Positions 9,081 to 18,577 of a DNA stretch of 64,000 bases are shown here, in pieces. The position numbers were made by a program, and so were the translations under genes. Every line of letters starts with the position of its first letter. Position 1 is the first letter of the stretch. The notes below the pieces were generated by a model that worked only from the letters and a program-made list of their open reading frames with translations, ran no database searches and had not been told where the DNA came from. The DNA comes from Rhodobacteraceae bacterium bin131. Lineage in GTDB: Bacteria > Pseudomonadota > Alphaproteobacteria > Rhodobacterales > Rhodobacteraceae. The DNA lies in contig MPNP01000004.1 of the NCBI GenBank assembly GCA_002239085.1, forward strand, positions 31,428 to 95,427, written 5' to 3'.

Positions 9081-9629
9081 TTAGCCTTGGAGCTTGTCAA
9101 TTTTCTTTTGCAATTCAGTCATTTGCAACTTAACCGCTTCTAGGTCAGACTGACCCTGGTTCGGCTTTTTTGGATCGATATCTTTATGGCTGCCGTTTTG
9201 TGGCTGATTCCAAAATGGAAACATGTTTGATAGATATTCCTGCTGGCTCTTCTGAAACTCAACCCATCCTTTCACTGGATTCGAAACATTTTTCATAAAT
9301 TCCGACTGGCTTTGATTCAGTATACTGTAGGTTGCTTCAAAAAATTTGGGGATGATTGCCAATGAATCTTCTTTGTATGATTGGACCATCTTCATAAGAA
9401 TATCGACAGGCAGAACGGGTAATCCAGCTGATTCATTATTGATAATAATCCGAACGAGTAATTCACGGGTTAAATCTTCTCCCGTTTCACGGTCGACTAC
9501 TTTTATACTCTGACCTGATTTGACGATATCAGCCAAATCTTCTAAAGTTGTATATTCGCTTGTTTGAGTATTATAGAGCCTACGACTTGAGTATCTTTTG
9601 ATTAGAAGAGGTTCTTGATTATTTTCCAT
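9081..9629 (-). CDS. phaR: PHA synthesis repressor PhaR
   Basis: A 182-aa DNA- and granule-binding regulator. The N-terminal PHB/PHA accumulation regulator domain (about 8-70) has the family sequence LLIKRYSSRRLYNTQTSEY and VVDRETGEDLTRELLVRII, followed by a PHB-binding-like region and a C-terminal coiled-coil tail (VKLQMTELQKKIDKLQG). It is transcribed behind phaC with a 40-bp gap, and probably represses phasin and PHA genes, being released when it binds nascent granules. That mechanism is known for the family, not shown here. Confidence 0.93.
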   Translation of the reverse strand: MENNQEPLLIKRYSSRRLYNTQTSEYTTLEDLADIVKSGQSIKVVDRETGEDLTRELLVRIIINNESAGLPVLPVDILMKMVQSYKEDSLAIIPKFFEATYSILNQSQSEFMKNVSNPVKGWVEFQKSQQEYLSNMFPFWNQPQNGSHKDIDPKKPNQGQSDLEAVKLQMTELQKKIDKLQG

Positions 9630-9669
9630 TATATTTCATGCCTCATGGCTAGAGCGGCAGAATCAGAAT

Positions 9670-11442
9670 TTATTTGGCCGCGGGTATTAATACATATTGT
9701 CCCGGAGCGTCGCCGAGTGAACGGTCAGCATCAATCTCTCGTGCCGTGGTATCTGGTCCCGATTTAAGGGCAAGCCATTTCATCCAACTTCCCCACCACG
9801 TGCAATCACTGTATTGAGCTTTTGCACGCCACTCTCCAAAATCATCAAATTGATTGGGATTGATGAAATGCCCGTACTTCTTTTTAGTCGGTGGATTAAT
9901 AATTCCGGCGATATGGCCCGATTCAGCCAAAATGTAATTTTTTTCCTTACTCGCTGCTTTTTGCAGACCATTAAATGAAGTTTTCCAGTTGACTAAATGG
10001 TCTGCTTCGCATGCAATTGCAATAAATGGCTGCGTAATATCTGCGATCCCAATTGAGACATCATTAACTATTGTTTGGCCCTTGGCGAATGTATTGCCGC
10101 GTATTGTATCGTAAAAATACTCTTTAGCCATTCGTCCTGGAAGATTGGTTGTATCGCTATTCCAATACAGAAGGTCAAACGCTTTCGGCGGTTCACCCAT
10201 CAGATAGCTTCGAATGGCAGGACCATAGACGAGATCATTTGCCCGTAAATAGGAAAAAGCTTGCGACATATTTTTGCCAGGAAAATACCCTTTAGATTTA
10301 ATTTCATGATCAATTCCAGCAAGGTATTCGTCACTAATAAAAATTCCCAACTCACCAGCATCTTCGAAATCGGTGAGTGTGGTGAAGAAAGTGGCCGAGT
10401 GAATGGTATCGACTTTCATTTTATTTTGATAAGCCATGGTCATTGCCAACAGCGTCCCGCCAATACAATAACCTACGGCATTGAGTTGCTTCGTGTGACT
10501 CAATTTGAGAGTTTCATTGATAGCTCTCTGGCTACCTTCTAGAACATAAGTGTCCATGCCAACGTCATGAAAGGATTCATCGGGGTTATTCCAACTGACA
10601 ACGAATACTGTAAAACCTTGTTCAACCATGTAGTTGATAAAGCTGTTGTCGTGGCGAAGGTCCAAGACGTAATATTTGTTGATCCATGGTGGAATAACCA
10701 AGAGAGGCAGCTCCTTGACCGTTTCTGTTTTGGGGGAATATTGGAGCAACTCAAAGAGTTTGTTTCGAGCAACCACTTTTCCTTCGCTGAGGGCAATGTT
10801 ATCACCTACTTTGAAGGCACTCGTATCTGCAAGAGTTACGATCAAGTCACCGTCGTTTCGCTCAAGGTCTTTGACAAGGTTTTCCAATCCATCAACAAGC
10901 GACTGACCTTCAGTATCAATGGCTTTTTGCAGAGCCTCGGGGTTGGTTGGTAGGAAATTTGCAGGACTCAACAAATCAGTGACTTGGTGGGAAAAGAATT
11001 CAATCTTTCTTTTCTGGCTTTCATCAAGTCCTTGCAGATTTTCAAAGTAACGATTGATAATTTTAGCATTTAAAAGATACTGTTCTTTAATCAAGTTGAA
11101 GTAAGGATTGTTCCAGTGCTCGCTTTTAAAACGATTATCCTTAGTTTGGGGCAATGATGTTTCATCCGATTGTGATCCCATCAGGGATTCATTGGTTCTT
11201 AACCATAGCTCCATGGATTTACCCCAATACTGGACCTGATTTTCAAATATTTTTGTCGGATTGATAAACACATCTGTGATACTTGCAATTCCCGTCTGTA
11301 ACAGTGTGTCACTATCGGGGTGAAGAGTTGCGGGGTCAATGGGTTCCTTTTTGGCAAGAATTTCCATTAGGCGCACGCTCAACTCCTCAATTCGTATCAT
11401 GTTGTTGTTGAACTTTTCAGAATGTACTTTTGACTCACCCAT
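9670..11442 (-). CDS. phaC: Class I poly(3-hydroxyalkanoate) synthase
   Basis: Polymerises (R)-3-hydroxyacyl-CoA into storage polyester at the granule surface. At 590 aa it matches class I. The lipase-box variant GYCIGG gives nucleophile Cys326; the other triad residues are Asp481 (ACEADHLVNW) and His510 (AESGHIAGIINPP). The N-terminal domain (about 1-200) is typical of PhaC_N. It is followed by phaR on the same strand and is divergent from phaZ, so synthesis, repression and breakdown genes are grouped. No thiolase, reductase or phasin gene is in the window. Confidence 0.96.
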   Translation of the reverse strand: MGESKVHSEKFNNNMIRIEELSVRLMEILAKKEPIDPATLHPDSDTLLQTGIASITDVFINPTKIFENQVQYWGKSMELWLRTNESLMGSQSDETSLPQTKDNRFKSEHWNNPYFNLIKEQYLLNAKIINRYFENLQGLDESQKRKIEFFSHQVTDLLSPANFLPTNPEALQKAIDTEGQSLVDGLENLVKDLERNDGDLIVTLADTSAFKVGDNIALSEGKVVARNKLFELLQYSPKTETVKELPLLVIPPWINKYYVLDLRHDNSFINYMVEQGFTVFVVSWNNPDESFHDVGMDTYVLEGSQRAINETLKLSHTKQLNAVGYCIGGTLLAMTMAYQNKMKVDTIHSATFFTTLTDFEDAGELGIFISDEYLAGIDHEIKSKGYFPGKNMSQAFSYLRANDLVYGPAIRSYLMGEPPKAFDLLYWNSDTTNLPGRMAKEYFYDTIRGNTFAKGQTIVNDVSIGIADITQPFIAIACEADHLVNWKTSFNGLQKAASKEKNYILAESGHIAGIINPPTKKKYGHFINPNQFDDFGEWRAKAQYSDCTWWGSWMKWLALKSGPDTTAREIDADRSLGDAPGQYVLIPAAK

Positions 11443-11537
11443 ACGTTCAGTCCTTAATTAAAATTTTATTTACATTAACTCTATAATAAACTATTTCCTA
11501 GAAATTGGATTTTAATAATGTGATGAAGGGAGGCTTA

Positions 11538-12767
11538 ATGAGACCGTTATTTACTTATGACGCAGTTGAGAGTGTTCGATTAACTTGCGAATGGTCTGGT
11601 GCTTCGGCAAAAACATTTTGGTCTTATCCCTTTTTTGGTTTTTCAACGAGTTATATTCCCAAGACTTTTTCGGCTTGGGGAACAGTCGTTGAGCGAACCT
11701 ACAGCAGAATTGTTGAAAAACCTGACTGGGGAATTGATTGGGTTGTTTCAGACCATGTAGAATACCTTGTCAACAAAGAAACGGTCATTGATAAACCGTT
11801 TGGTAACCTTGTCAACTTCAAATTAATTGGTCGCCCTGAATCACCCCTTAAGGTTCTTCTCATCGCGCCCATGTCTGGACACTATTCTACCCTTTTACGT
11901 AAGACTGTACGGAGTCTTCTGCCAGACTGTGAGCTCTTCGTCACGGAATGGAAAAATGCTCGAGACATACCGGTCAGTGAAGGAAAGTTTGATATTGAAG
12001 ATTTTACCGAATACTTAAGGGATTTTATGGTGTTTCTTGGACCTGATACGCACGTGATTTCAGTGTGTCAGCCGGTTCCCCTGACATTGGCAGCTGCGGC
12101 GATGATTGCTGAGGATACCCCAGACTGTCAACCAAAAACAATGATTCTGTTCGGTGGACCTGTTGACCCCGATGCTGCTCCAACTGAAGTCACCGATTTT
12201 GGCAAGCGAGTAACAATGGGGCAGCTTGAACGATTATTTATTCAAAATGTTGGCTCTAGCTATTTAGGTGTTGGTCGTGTTGTTTACCCCGGAATCACCC
12301 AACTCTCTTCGTTCATTTCGATGAATTTACAAAGTCATCTCACAGCGTTTCACGATCAAATTATGCGAACGGCTCGCGGTGAATCCTCTGATCATGACCG
12401 TCATAATGAGTTTTATGATGAATACCTTGCCGTCATGGATATGACAGCCGAATTTTATCTATCAACTGTTGAACGTATTTTTAAAAAACGCGAAATTGCT
12501 CAAAATATTTTTAAAGTGAGAGGAAGACCTGTAGATCTAGGTAAAATCAATCGAACTGCGGTCAAAATAGTTGAAGGTGGAAAGGATAATATTTCGGCTC
12601 CAGGCCAGTGTGCTGCAGCTTTGGATTTGTTGAGTGGACTATCGGAGCATCAAAAAGCAATTCATGTGGAACCCAACGCTGGACATTACGGAATTTTTTC
12701 GGGGAAATCGTGGATCAATGATATTCGACCTCTTGTTCTTGATTTTATGGCGTGTAATTCTCACTAA
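11538..12767 (+). CDS. phaZ: Intracellular PHA depolymerase
   Basis: Cytoplasmic enzyme that mobilises native PHA granules. The ATG at 11538 is chosen because AGGGAGG lies five bases upstream; the upstream TTG at 11505 is not needed. The roughly 409-aa chain has the i-PhaZ layout, with Cys177 in VISVCQP replacing the usual serine, an Asp in VEGGKDNISAPGQ and a His in PNAGHYGIFSG. It is divergent from phaC across about 95 bp, where a TATAAT box at 11482-11487 could serve it; no good -35 was found. Confidence 0.93.
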   Translation: MRPLFTYDAVESVRLTCEWSGASAKTFWSYPFFGFSTSYIPKTFSAWGTVVERTYSRIVEKPDWGIDWVVSDHVEYLVNKETVIDKPFGNLVNFKLIGRPESPLKVLLIAPMSGHYSTLLRKTVRSLLPDCELFVTEWKNARDIPVSEGKFDIEDFTEYLRDFMVFLGPDTHVISVCQPVPLTLAAAAMIAEDTPDCQPKTMILFGGPVDPDAAPTEVTDFGKRVTMGQLERLFIQNVGSSYLGVGRVVYPGITQLSSFISMNLQSHLTAFHDQIMRTARGESSDHDRHNEFYDEYLAVMDMTAEFYLSTVERIFKKREIAQNIFKVRGRPVDLGKINRTAVKIVEGGKDNISAPGQCAAALDLLSGLSEHQKAIHVEPNAGHYGIFSGKSWINDIRPLVLDFMACNSH

Positions 12768-12984
12768 CAATCAAATTATTCCTGACTCTGACACTCTGAG
12801 GATTTAACCACCTAATCCACGTTAGATCAGCCTTGCAAAATAGTCACTACATTCCCCGCACTTAAGACGCGCAATAGTACCCTTGTTATTCGCTATACCA
12901 CCCCGCATTTAGTCCCTGTCTCTGCGTAATTCATCTATCCTCGTCTCAGACAAACTTTGAATTGTTGTTATTAATTTTCATTGC

Positions 12985-13876
12985 CAAGATTTTTTCCTTA
13001 CATCAAATACACAGTATCGGTTCAGGATATTAAATTAGGGTTTAATTGGCAAATAGGTCTTCGTGAAAGCATTCAATTCAGCGATGTGTCGATTCTTTGC
13101 ATCTGCCTCCAACTGGTGAAGGCAAAAATGTTTGATAACTTAAATCATGAGCGCTTGTTTTATATTTCAGCCAAATGTCCTCTTCGTACGGTATTGCAGT
13201 TTTATTTGGTTGATGCACCATTGCTGATTACAAATAGTTGAGCATTTTCAAAAAGTACGGTACTTGAACAGGAACTGTCTCGTTGGTATCGGTTAATCTG
13301 ATTAAAGGCTTCATGTATGTCACCACCACGACGCTTGAGTTCTACTTGAACCATTGATCAATCAATGTCCAATATAGTCAAATCATAGCGATAGTCTTGT
13401 CTACCTGAGGCTTCATTTGGGTTAAATACCTGTAATGAATTATTGTGAATGCTTTGTTTATCATCAGGCGAACGTTCTTGGCGGTACCGTCATCTCGTTT
13501 TAGAATATGAAAACTACTTCCTGAATACGTGCCGTCTTCTCAACAATACCATCATTGTTACTAGCGATTTTGATCTTTAAGAAATTATTCCATTCGGAAG
13601 CGGTAAATTTGAAATTATTCAGTTTCTCCAACTGAAAACGGAGGTTGGAGGTCAGTTCATCTGAAGAGGTGATTAGTAAGTATTCATAAGCTTGCGATTG
13701 CAGTTGCTGAATGAAAGCCTTTTCTAGTTGATCTTCAGTTTGAAAGGCTTATTCTTTATTATCATCGGGTAAGTATTCAGTAACAACAGTGCTTTCCCTA
13801 GATATGCCAATAGCTTCGTATAGATTGGGGTTTAATTCTCCCCAATTATTTTTATGCCAAAGATCAAATTAGCTAA
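12985..13876 (-). pseudogene. hsdR: Remnant of type I restriction subunit HsdR (N-terminal part)
   Basis: Read on the minus strand, the segment spells HsdR N-terminal sequence in pieces: W-H-K-N-N-W-G at about 13860, then QLEKAFIQQLQSQAYEYL, LRFQLEKLNNFKFTASEWN and GIVEKTARIQE, then RYDLTILDID, VQVELKRRGGDIHEAFNQIN, QLFVISNG, and finally ADAKNRHIAELNAFTKT and NILNRYCVFDV near 13000. Stops (for example after DDNKE) and frameshifts separate the pieces. The motor domain is missing, so the gene is both decayed and truncated. An 86-aa plus-strand frame at 12981-13241 is an antisense shadow of it. Nothing was recognised at 12768-12984. Confidence 0.85.
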
Positions 13877-13883
13877 ATTCTGC

Positions 13884-14069
13884 TTATTCTTCTGAAAAAA
13901 GTTTTTTCAACTCATCACCACTTTTCTTGACTATTTTCCCATCTTCACAGAAGACAGCATATTGTCCTAACCGCCACTTTCTTTCTAAATCCTTTCTAAC
14001 CGCCTGGCGAAGGCCTTCTAAATGTTGAAGAGCTTCTTGTGATGGGGAGTCTGTTTTAATTATTTGCAT
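13884..14069 (-). CDS. 61-aa protein paired with zeta-like gene
   Basis: Small acidic/basic helical-looking protein ([20 protein letters not shown] start, charged [12 protein letters not shown] tail). It overlaps the end of the zeta-like gene by 10 bp and precedes the hsdR remnant. The intact frame among decayed neighbours and the tight overlap suggest a functional partner of the zeta-like protein, possibly an antitoxin-like or accessory factor. No domain recognised; function unknown. Confidence 0.55.
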   Translation of the reverse strand: MQIIKTDSPSQEALQHLEGLRQAVRKDLERKWRLGQYAVFCEDGKIVKKSGDELKKLFSEE

Positions 14070-14635
14070 TTGCTAAGTTCCTCAAGAATTTTGTAGTCGC
14101 TGTAATCAACAATATAGCGTTTATCACCAAATTGTTCAAATACAAGTTTTGGTTTATTTTCATTATTCATAAAGCAAGTACATTGATCTACGATATAACT
14201 ATAATTGTTCAATAGAAGGTTAAGGCTTCTTGGAAATCTTCTTCTTATATCCTTAGTCGGTATGTTATGTCCTCCTTTAATTACCCGCTCTGCCACCCGC
14301 TCAATTGAACTCTCAACATTTGGGAGTGCAAGATAGAATAAAATTATTTGCCAACTTTCAGCTTTAAGACGTTCTATAAGTCGTAAGTAGGCTCTCCCTG
14401 AAAGAGTGGTTTCGAAAGCAAAATCGTTACGAGCATCAATACATTTCTCTATTTCATTTAGAAATAAGCGACTGGCGATAAGCAAGTTTTTTTCAGGAGA
14501 GAATGGAGATATTCCAGCAGCAATCAAATCTGCATTAATATATTGAGAACTATTTGTAAGTTTTGGTAGATAATCCAAAGAAAAAGTAGTTTTGCCTGCT
14601 CCGTTTGGGCCAGCTATAATCCAGCATGTCGGCAT
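14060..14635 (-). CDS. Zeta-toxin-like P-loop ATPase/kinase
   Basis: A 191-aa intact protein with Walker [13 protein letters not shown] near 8-19, an [13 protein letters not shown] motif, a Lid-like arginine-rich segment ([23 protein letters not shown]), and FAFETTLSG, all typical of the zeta/YbaP-like kinase group. Zeta toxins phosphorylate UDP-activated sugars, but many relatives are uncharacterised. It starts at the stop of hsdS (TAATG overlap) and overlaps the 61-aa gene, so it belongs to the type I R-M operon. Whether it is a toxin is not known. Confidence 0.8.
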   Translation of the reverse strand: MPTCWIIAGPNGAGKTTFSLDYLPKLTNSSQYINADLIAAGISPFSPEKNLLIASRLFLNEIEKCIDARNDFAFETTLSGRAYLRLIERLKAESWQIILFYLALPNVESSIERVAERVIKGGHNIPTKDIRRRFPRSLNLLLNNYSYIVDQCTCFMNNENKPKLVFEQFGDKRYIVDYSDYKILEELSKCK

Positions 14636-15804
14636 TAAGCAGCTTCCTCAAATGTGAGAAGTTTGTCTTGATAATATTCATATTGTTGTTGACGAGCTTT
14701 GATTCCTGCGTGGAGTCCAGTCAAAAGGTCTTTTAGCAGACTATCGAATATATCTAGGAAAGAGACAATTCTCTCTTGCTTCTTATTTGATGGCTTATTA
14801 ATAGGAACCTTTGTTAGACTCTCGCCTTTGATACGCCTTAAACTTGTTCCCATTATATGAAGTTTCTTCTTCTTGTGAAAATATTCTGTCTGGAAGAAAT
14901 ATAATAAGTATTTGGAATTAATTAAGTGTTGGAATATGCAAGCATCGGTGCTGATAGCAAAATTTTCAACACCAATCCATTCTATATCCTTTGTGAAAGC
15001 GTCATCATCTTCGCTCGTTGTAGCAATCACTAAATCACCACTTTTTTCTTTGCGTAAACGAGAAGCGACTTGTGGATTGATATATGATTTGTTTGCTTTA
15101 GCCCATACCCCGAAGTAAGTGTGTATTTGGCCGTAGTGAATACAGCCAAGTCCAGATTCAGTGAAATCCGACTTTTTGATACCTGAGTCACGAATAATTG
15201 TTCCAATCTTACCCAATGTAGTCATTTTCACACATCCTCTAACTGAATCGACATCAAATGTCAAGAGTTTGTCTCGGTAATATTGATACTGCTTTTTTCG
15301 GGCCTCTAGTTCTGTCTTTAGTTCTGTGAATATGTCCAGAAATTTCACGATTGCTTGTTGGATTTCAAAAGGTGGAACGGCAATACTCAGTTTTGAGTAA
15401 GTACTAATCCATTGGCTTGCATGATAGTGAGGTATAAATTTGATGGTTTGCATCGCGAAGTAAATGAACCTAGGTGATATGATATCGGGTCTTGGTTTCA
15501 GCAATTACATAGCTGAAGATTGTACCTTAAAAGGTAATGTAACCCATTTAAATGCGGTTGTAAAATCATCAAAAATAATGAAGGGTTTTTCTTGGGATGG
15601 AGGACAGATTCCATCAGTTTGATTTGTATAACCAAGTAAAAAGGTTTCTCCAGCTGTAAGGACTGGAGTGTTATAACTGTCGTCATATGACGCTGATTTT
15701 ACAAGATATCTGTTCGGTTGTTCATAGTCAAGAATCTCACCCAACTCCTTGAAAGGAACATCCTCACTATAATTTTCAGAAATCAACTGTTCAATAATTT
15801 TCAT
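14635..15804 (-). pseudogene. hsdS: Type I R-M specificity subunit HsdS, interrupted by one stop
   Basis: Two consecutive frames (15804-15505 and 15504-14635) are in the same phase and separated only by one TAA at 15507-15505. The combined protein of about 389 aa has the HsdS plan: a first target-recognition domain, a conserved helical repeat ending KKQYQYYRDKLLTF, a second recognition domain, and a second repeat ending RQQQYEYYQDKLLTF. The two near-identical helical repeats are clear HsdS evidence. Without readthrough the subunit would be split after the first 99 residues. It lies between hsdM and the zeta-like gene. Confidence 0.85.
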
Positions 15805-15829
15805 ATCTCAATTCCTTTTAGACCAGCAA

Positions 15830-16985
15830 CGTCTATTCTTTTTTGAAGTATAGATTGTTTTGAAACTATGCGAGAGATTTCTGAGTTAAGTAACTTGATA
15901 TCAACAGTCTCTCTGTTGTCCATAGTTTCAACAAAGGAAGATACAGCAATATTGTAGTCATTCTCTGCTATCTTTTCACTGTTTACAGGTTTGCAAAGTA
16001 TTCAATATCTTGGTGGGTTGAAATGCATCTATTATTTTTTGTTGATGCTCTGTTTTGATTTTATTCTTATTTCCGCTACGAATTAATTCGTTTGAAGCAT
16101 CAATAAACGAAATGGCGTTGTCTAGCTTGAATTACAATAATACAGGTTGCTATCCCAGTTCCAAAAAAGAGGTTTGGGGGTAATTGAATGACTGCATCAA
16201 CGTAGTTATTGTTTATCAGGTATTTACGAATTTTTTGCTCAGTGCCCCCACGATAAGGTACACCGGTAAATTCAACAGCTGCTGTTCCATTCGCCGCCAG
16301 CCACAAAAGAATGTGCATAGTGAAAGCGAGATCGGCTTAACCCTTGTGAACAAGTACTCCTGCAGGTGCGAAGCGATGATCATTAATCAGTAAGGGATTA
16401 TCTTTTCTTTCCCATTTTGTGGAATATAGTGGATTTGAAATATTGGCTTCAAACGGTTAATCGTCCATGCGAACGGGATTAATAAGGGTATCGCCATGTG
16501 CAATATCAAATTTTTCGAAATCTACATCATGTAGGAACATATTTATTCGGCATAGGTTATAAGTGGTCAAATTGATTTCCTGACCAAAGAATCCTTGGTG
16601 TACGTTGTCATGACACACTACTTTGGCAAATTTTAGTACTAGTGAACCGGAACCTCAGGTAGGGTCATAAACTTTGTTGGCATTGTCTTTACCTACTACG
16701 GTGATACGAGCTAACAATTCTGATTCTTCCGGAGGAGTATAAAACTCACCTCCTGATTTCCCAGCTGTTGAAGCATACATGGTCATAAGGTACTCATAAG
16801 CATCACCAAATAAATCAATGGTATTGCTGCCCCCTATCATTGCGGGATTATGTAAAGCTTTATATAATACCAGCTTATGTAAAAAATTGGGCAGTAGCTG
16901 TTGAAACTTTATCGGCTTTAATATAAGTCATGAATCGCCTCATTTGATTATCGATATTGTGGGATCCGGGCATGGTGCACTCCTT
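15830..16985 (-). pseudogene. hsdM: Decayed type I R-M methyltransferase HsdM
   Basis: Minus-strand pieces match HsdM: LHKLVLYKALHNPAMIGG near 16850, GDAYEYLMTMYASTAGKSGG, EFYTPPEESELLARI, VYDPT interrupted by a stop where Cys-Gly-Ser-Gly-Ser should follow, then LHDVDFEKFDIAHGDTL, and a motif reading NPLY instead of NPPY at about 16430, then YRGGTEQKIRKYLINNNYVDAVIQLPPN near 16200. Several stops and frameshifts separate them, and the catalytic NPPY is altered. Boundaries are approximate. An AAAGGAG-like site near 16985 may mark the old start region. Confidence 0.85.
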
Positions 16986-16999
16986 TGTAATTGCATGGG

Positions 17000-17435
17000 T
17001 CACTGCTGATGTCATTTGAGGCGTCTTTGGATTTAACGATATCTAGCAATTCTAGTTGAGCTATGCACTCCCTCCATTGCTAGGGACCGGGCTCTGAGAA
17101 TAACTCTATCATCCTGATTGTCGCTCAATACAATTCAAGAAATTGGGTTAAGTGCAGTCATTCCGTGATATAACATATAACGATTGTCCACACATTTCTT
17201 TGGTCAGAAATTGCTGATATCGGTTGCGTAATAGTAGCTCAATCGGAACTTTGGAGCATTTCCGAAATGAAGCTGTTTTGTTCCGTCTTCAACTCAACAA
17301 CACCAATCAAGCGGAGTTTAAAGCTTCAAAATGTCGAAGTATGGAGCGTATTCAATACAGGGGTGTTCTGGTAGGATTTTGAATATTCGTCCAGGCCAGA
17401 ATAAGTTGCCAATTTAGCGTGGGGCTTACGTTATT
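17000..17435. other. Gap between decayed R-M locus and catabolic operon
   Basis: No intact gene. Short open stretches in several frames are interrupted by stops and matched nothing I recognise. It may hold debris from the event that brought in or damaged the R-M locus. Confidence 0.3.
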
Positions 17436-18557
17436 TTACCCAACCAGTTGAGCACCTTTTGCTAAGCTACTCAACTTGGCATAAGCAATCTCTGGATCAA
17501 CCACCCCGAAACCAGCAAATGTCCCCAACCCACAATCGGTCCCAGCCATAATTTGTTGCGCGGGTAAAAAATCAAGGAATCTTTCCAACCGTTGCCGAAC
17601 CACTTCGGGATGTTCAACAAAGTTGGTCGTTGAGTCAATTACTCCTGGGACAAGAATTTTATCATCAGGAATATCGTCTTTGCGATCTCTGAATATTCTC
17701 CACTCGTGGGCATGGCGTGGATTAGAGGTTTCAAAAAGGAGATACTTCGCTTTGGATGAAATTAATAGATTGAACATTTTTTCCATACCAATATCGCATG
17801 TATGCGGGCCTTCATAATTTCCCCAGCAGATATGCATGCGAATTCGACTCGGATCAAGACCACTCAGAGCTTCGTTAAGTACCTCAAGATTTTGCGTGGC
17901 AATTGTTAAAAACTCCTCATCGGAAAAATCTTGAAAAAGCATATGCCTTGAAAGCGCGAGATCTGGACAATCTAATTGAAGGTATAACCCACTTTCAACG
18001 ATTGTCTGATATTCAGTTCGCATGACCTCCCCTAGAGCGTAAAGATAATCAACTTGTGATGGAAAATAGTCGTTGGGCAGGAAGAGACTGATCACGCCAG
18101 GTGATGCGGCATTCATAAAACCATCTTTGGCACCAGTTGCGTCCATGGCGTCTTTAAGGTTCCTAATGTCCTTTTGTAAGGCATTATTGTCTTTGGGCAT
18201 GATTTTACCGACACAATAGGGCCGTGAATATTGTGGTGTTCCACCCGAATCAGCCAATCGCGTAAGAAACGAAGGAAATTCCAGAAGGTCTGCCGGTGGT
18301 TGCCGTGGTGCATTACCAGCAAAGCCAGTGTATCGATCCTTGATATAAGTTGCGTATGATATCTTTGAGGTTTCACCGTCAGAAATAATATCTATTCCTG
18401 CTTCGACTTGCTTTTTGACTGTATCAAACGTTGCTTTACGCATGACCTCGTCAAAATGGTCTTGACAATATTCTTCGTCATTTTCTCGGGCAAATAGAAG
18501 ATCAACCACTTCTTGTGTTCGTGGTAAACTACCAACATGTGTTGTTTTAATTTTCAT
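17436..18557 (-). CDS. MetE-like (cobalamin-independent methionine synthase family) zinc protein
   Basis: A 373-aa single-domain relative of the MetE C-terminal barrel. It starts with KTTHVGSLPRTQEV and has the four expected zinc ligands: His242 and Cys244 (MHICWGN), Glu276 (LLFETSNP) and Cys342 (AGTDCGLGTF). Stand-alone proteins of this size include epoxyalkane:coenzyme M transferase and many uncharacterised thiol alkyl/methyl transferases; it lacks the N-terminal half of true MetE. It is the last gene of the LacI-controlled catabolic operon, so it more likely acts on the catabolised compound than in methionine synthesis. Confidence 0.85.
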   Translation of the reverse strand: MKIKTTHVGSLPRTQEVVDLLFARENDEEYCQDHFDEVMRKATFDTVKKQVEAGIDIISDGETSKISYATYIKDRYTGFAGNAPRQPPADLLEFPSFLTRLADSGGTPQYSRPYCVGKIMPKDNNALQKDIRNLKDAMDATGAKDGFMNAASPGVISLFLPNDYFPSQVDYLYALGEVMRTEYQTIVESGLYLQLDCPDLALSRHMLFQDFSDEEFLTIATQNLEVLNEALSGLDPSRIRMHICWGNYEGPHTCDIGMEKMFNLLISSKAKYLLFETSNPRHAHEWRIFRDRKDDIPDDKILVPGVIDSTTNFVEHPEVVRQRLERFLDFLPAQQIMAGTDCGLGTFAGFGVVDPEIAYAKLSSLAKGAQLVG

Positions 18558-18577
18558 AACTCAACCGCTGAACTCAT

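Noticed and set aside
12981..13241. 86-aa plus-strand open frame
   Set aside because: The minus strand of the same segment spells HsdR pieces (ELKRRGG, NRYCVFDV), so this is an antisense shadow of a pseudogene.
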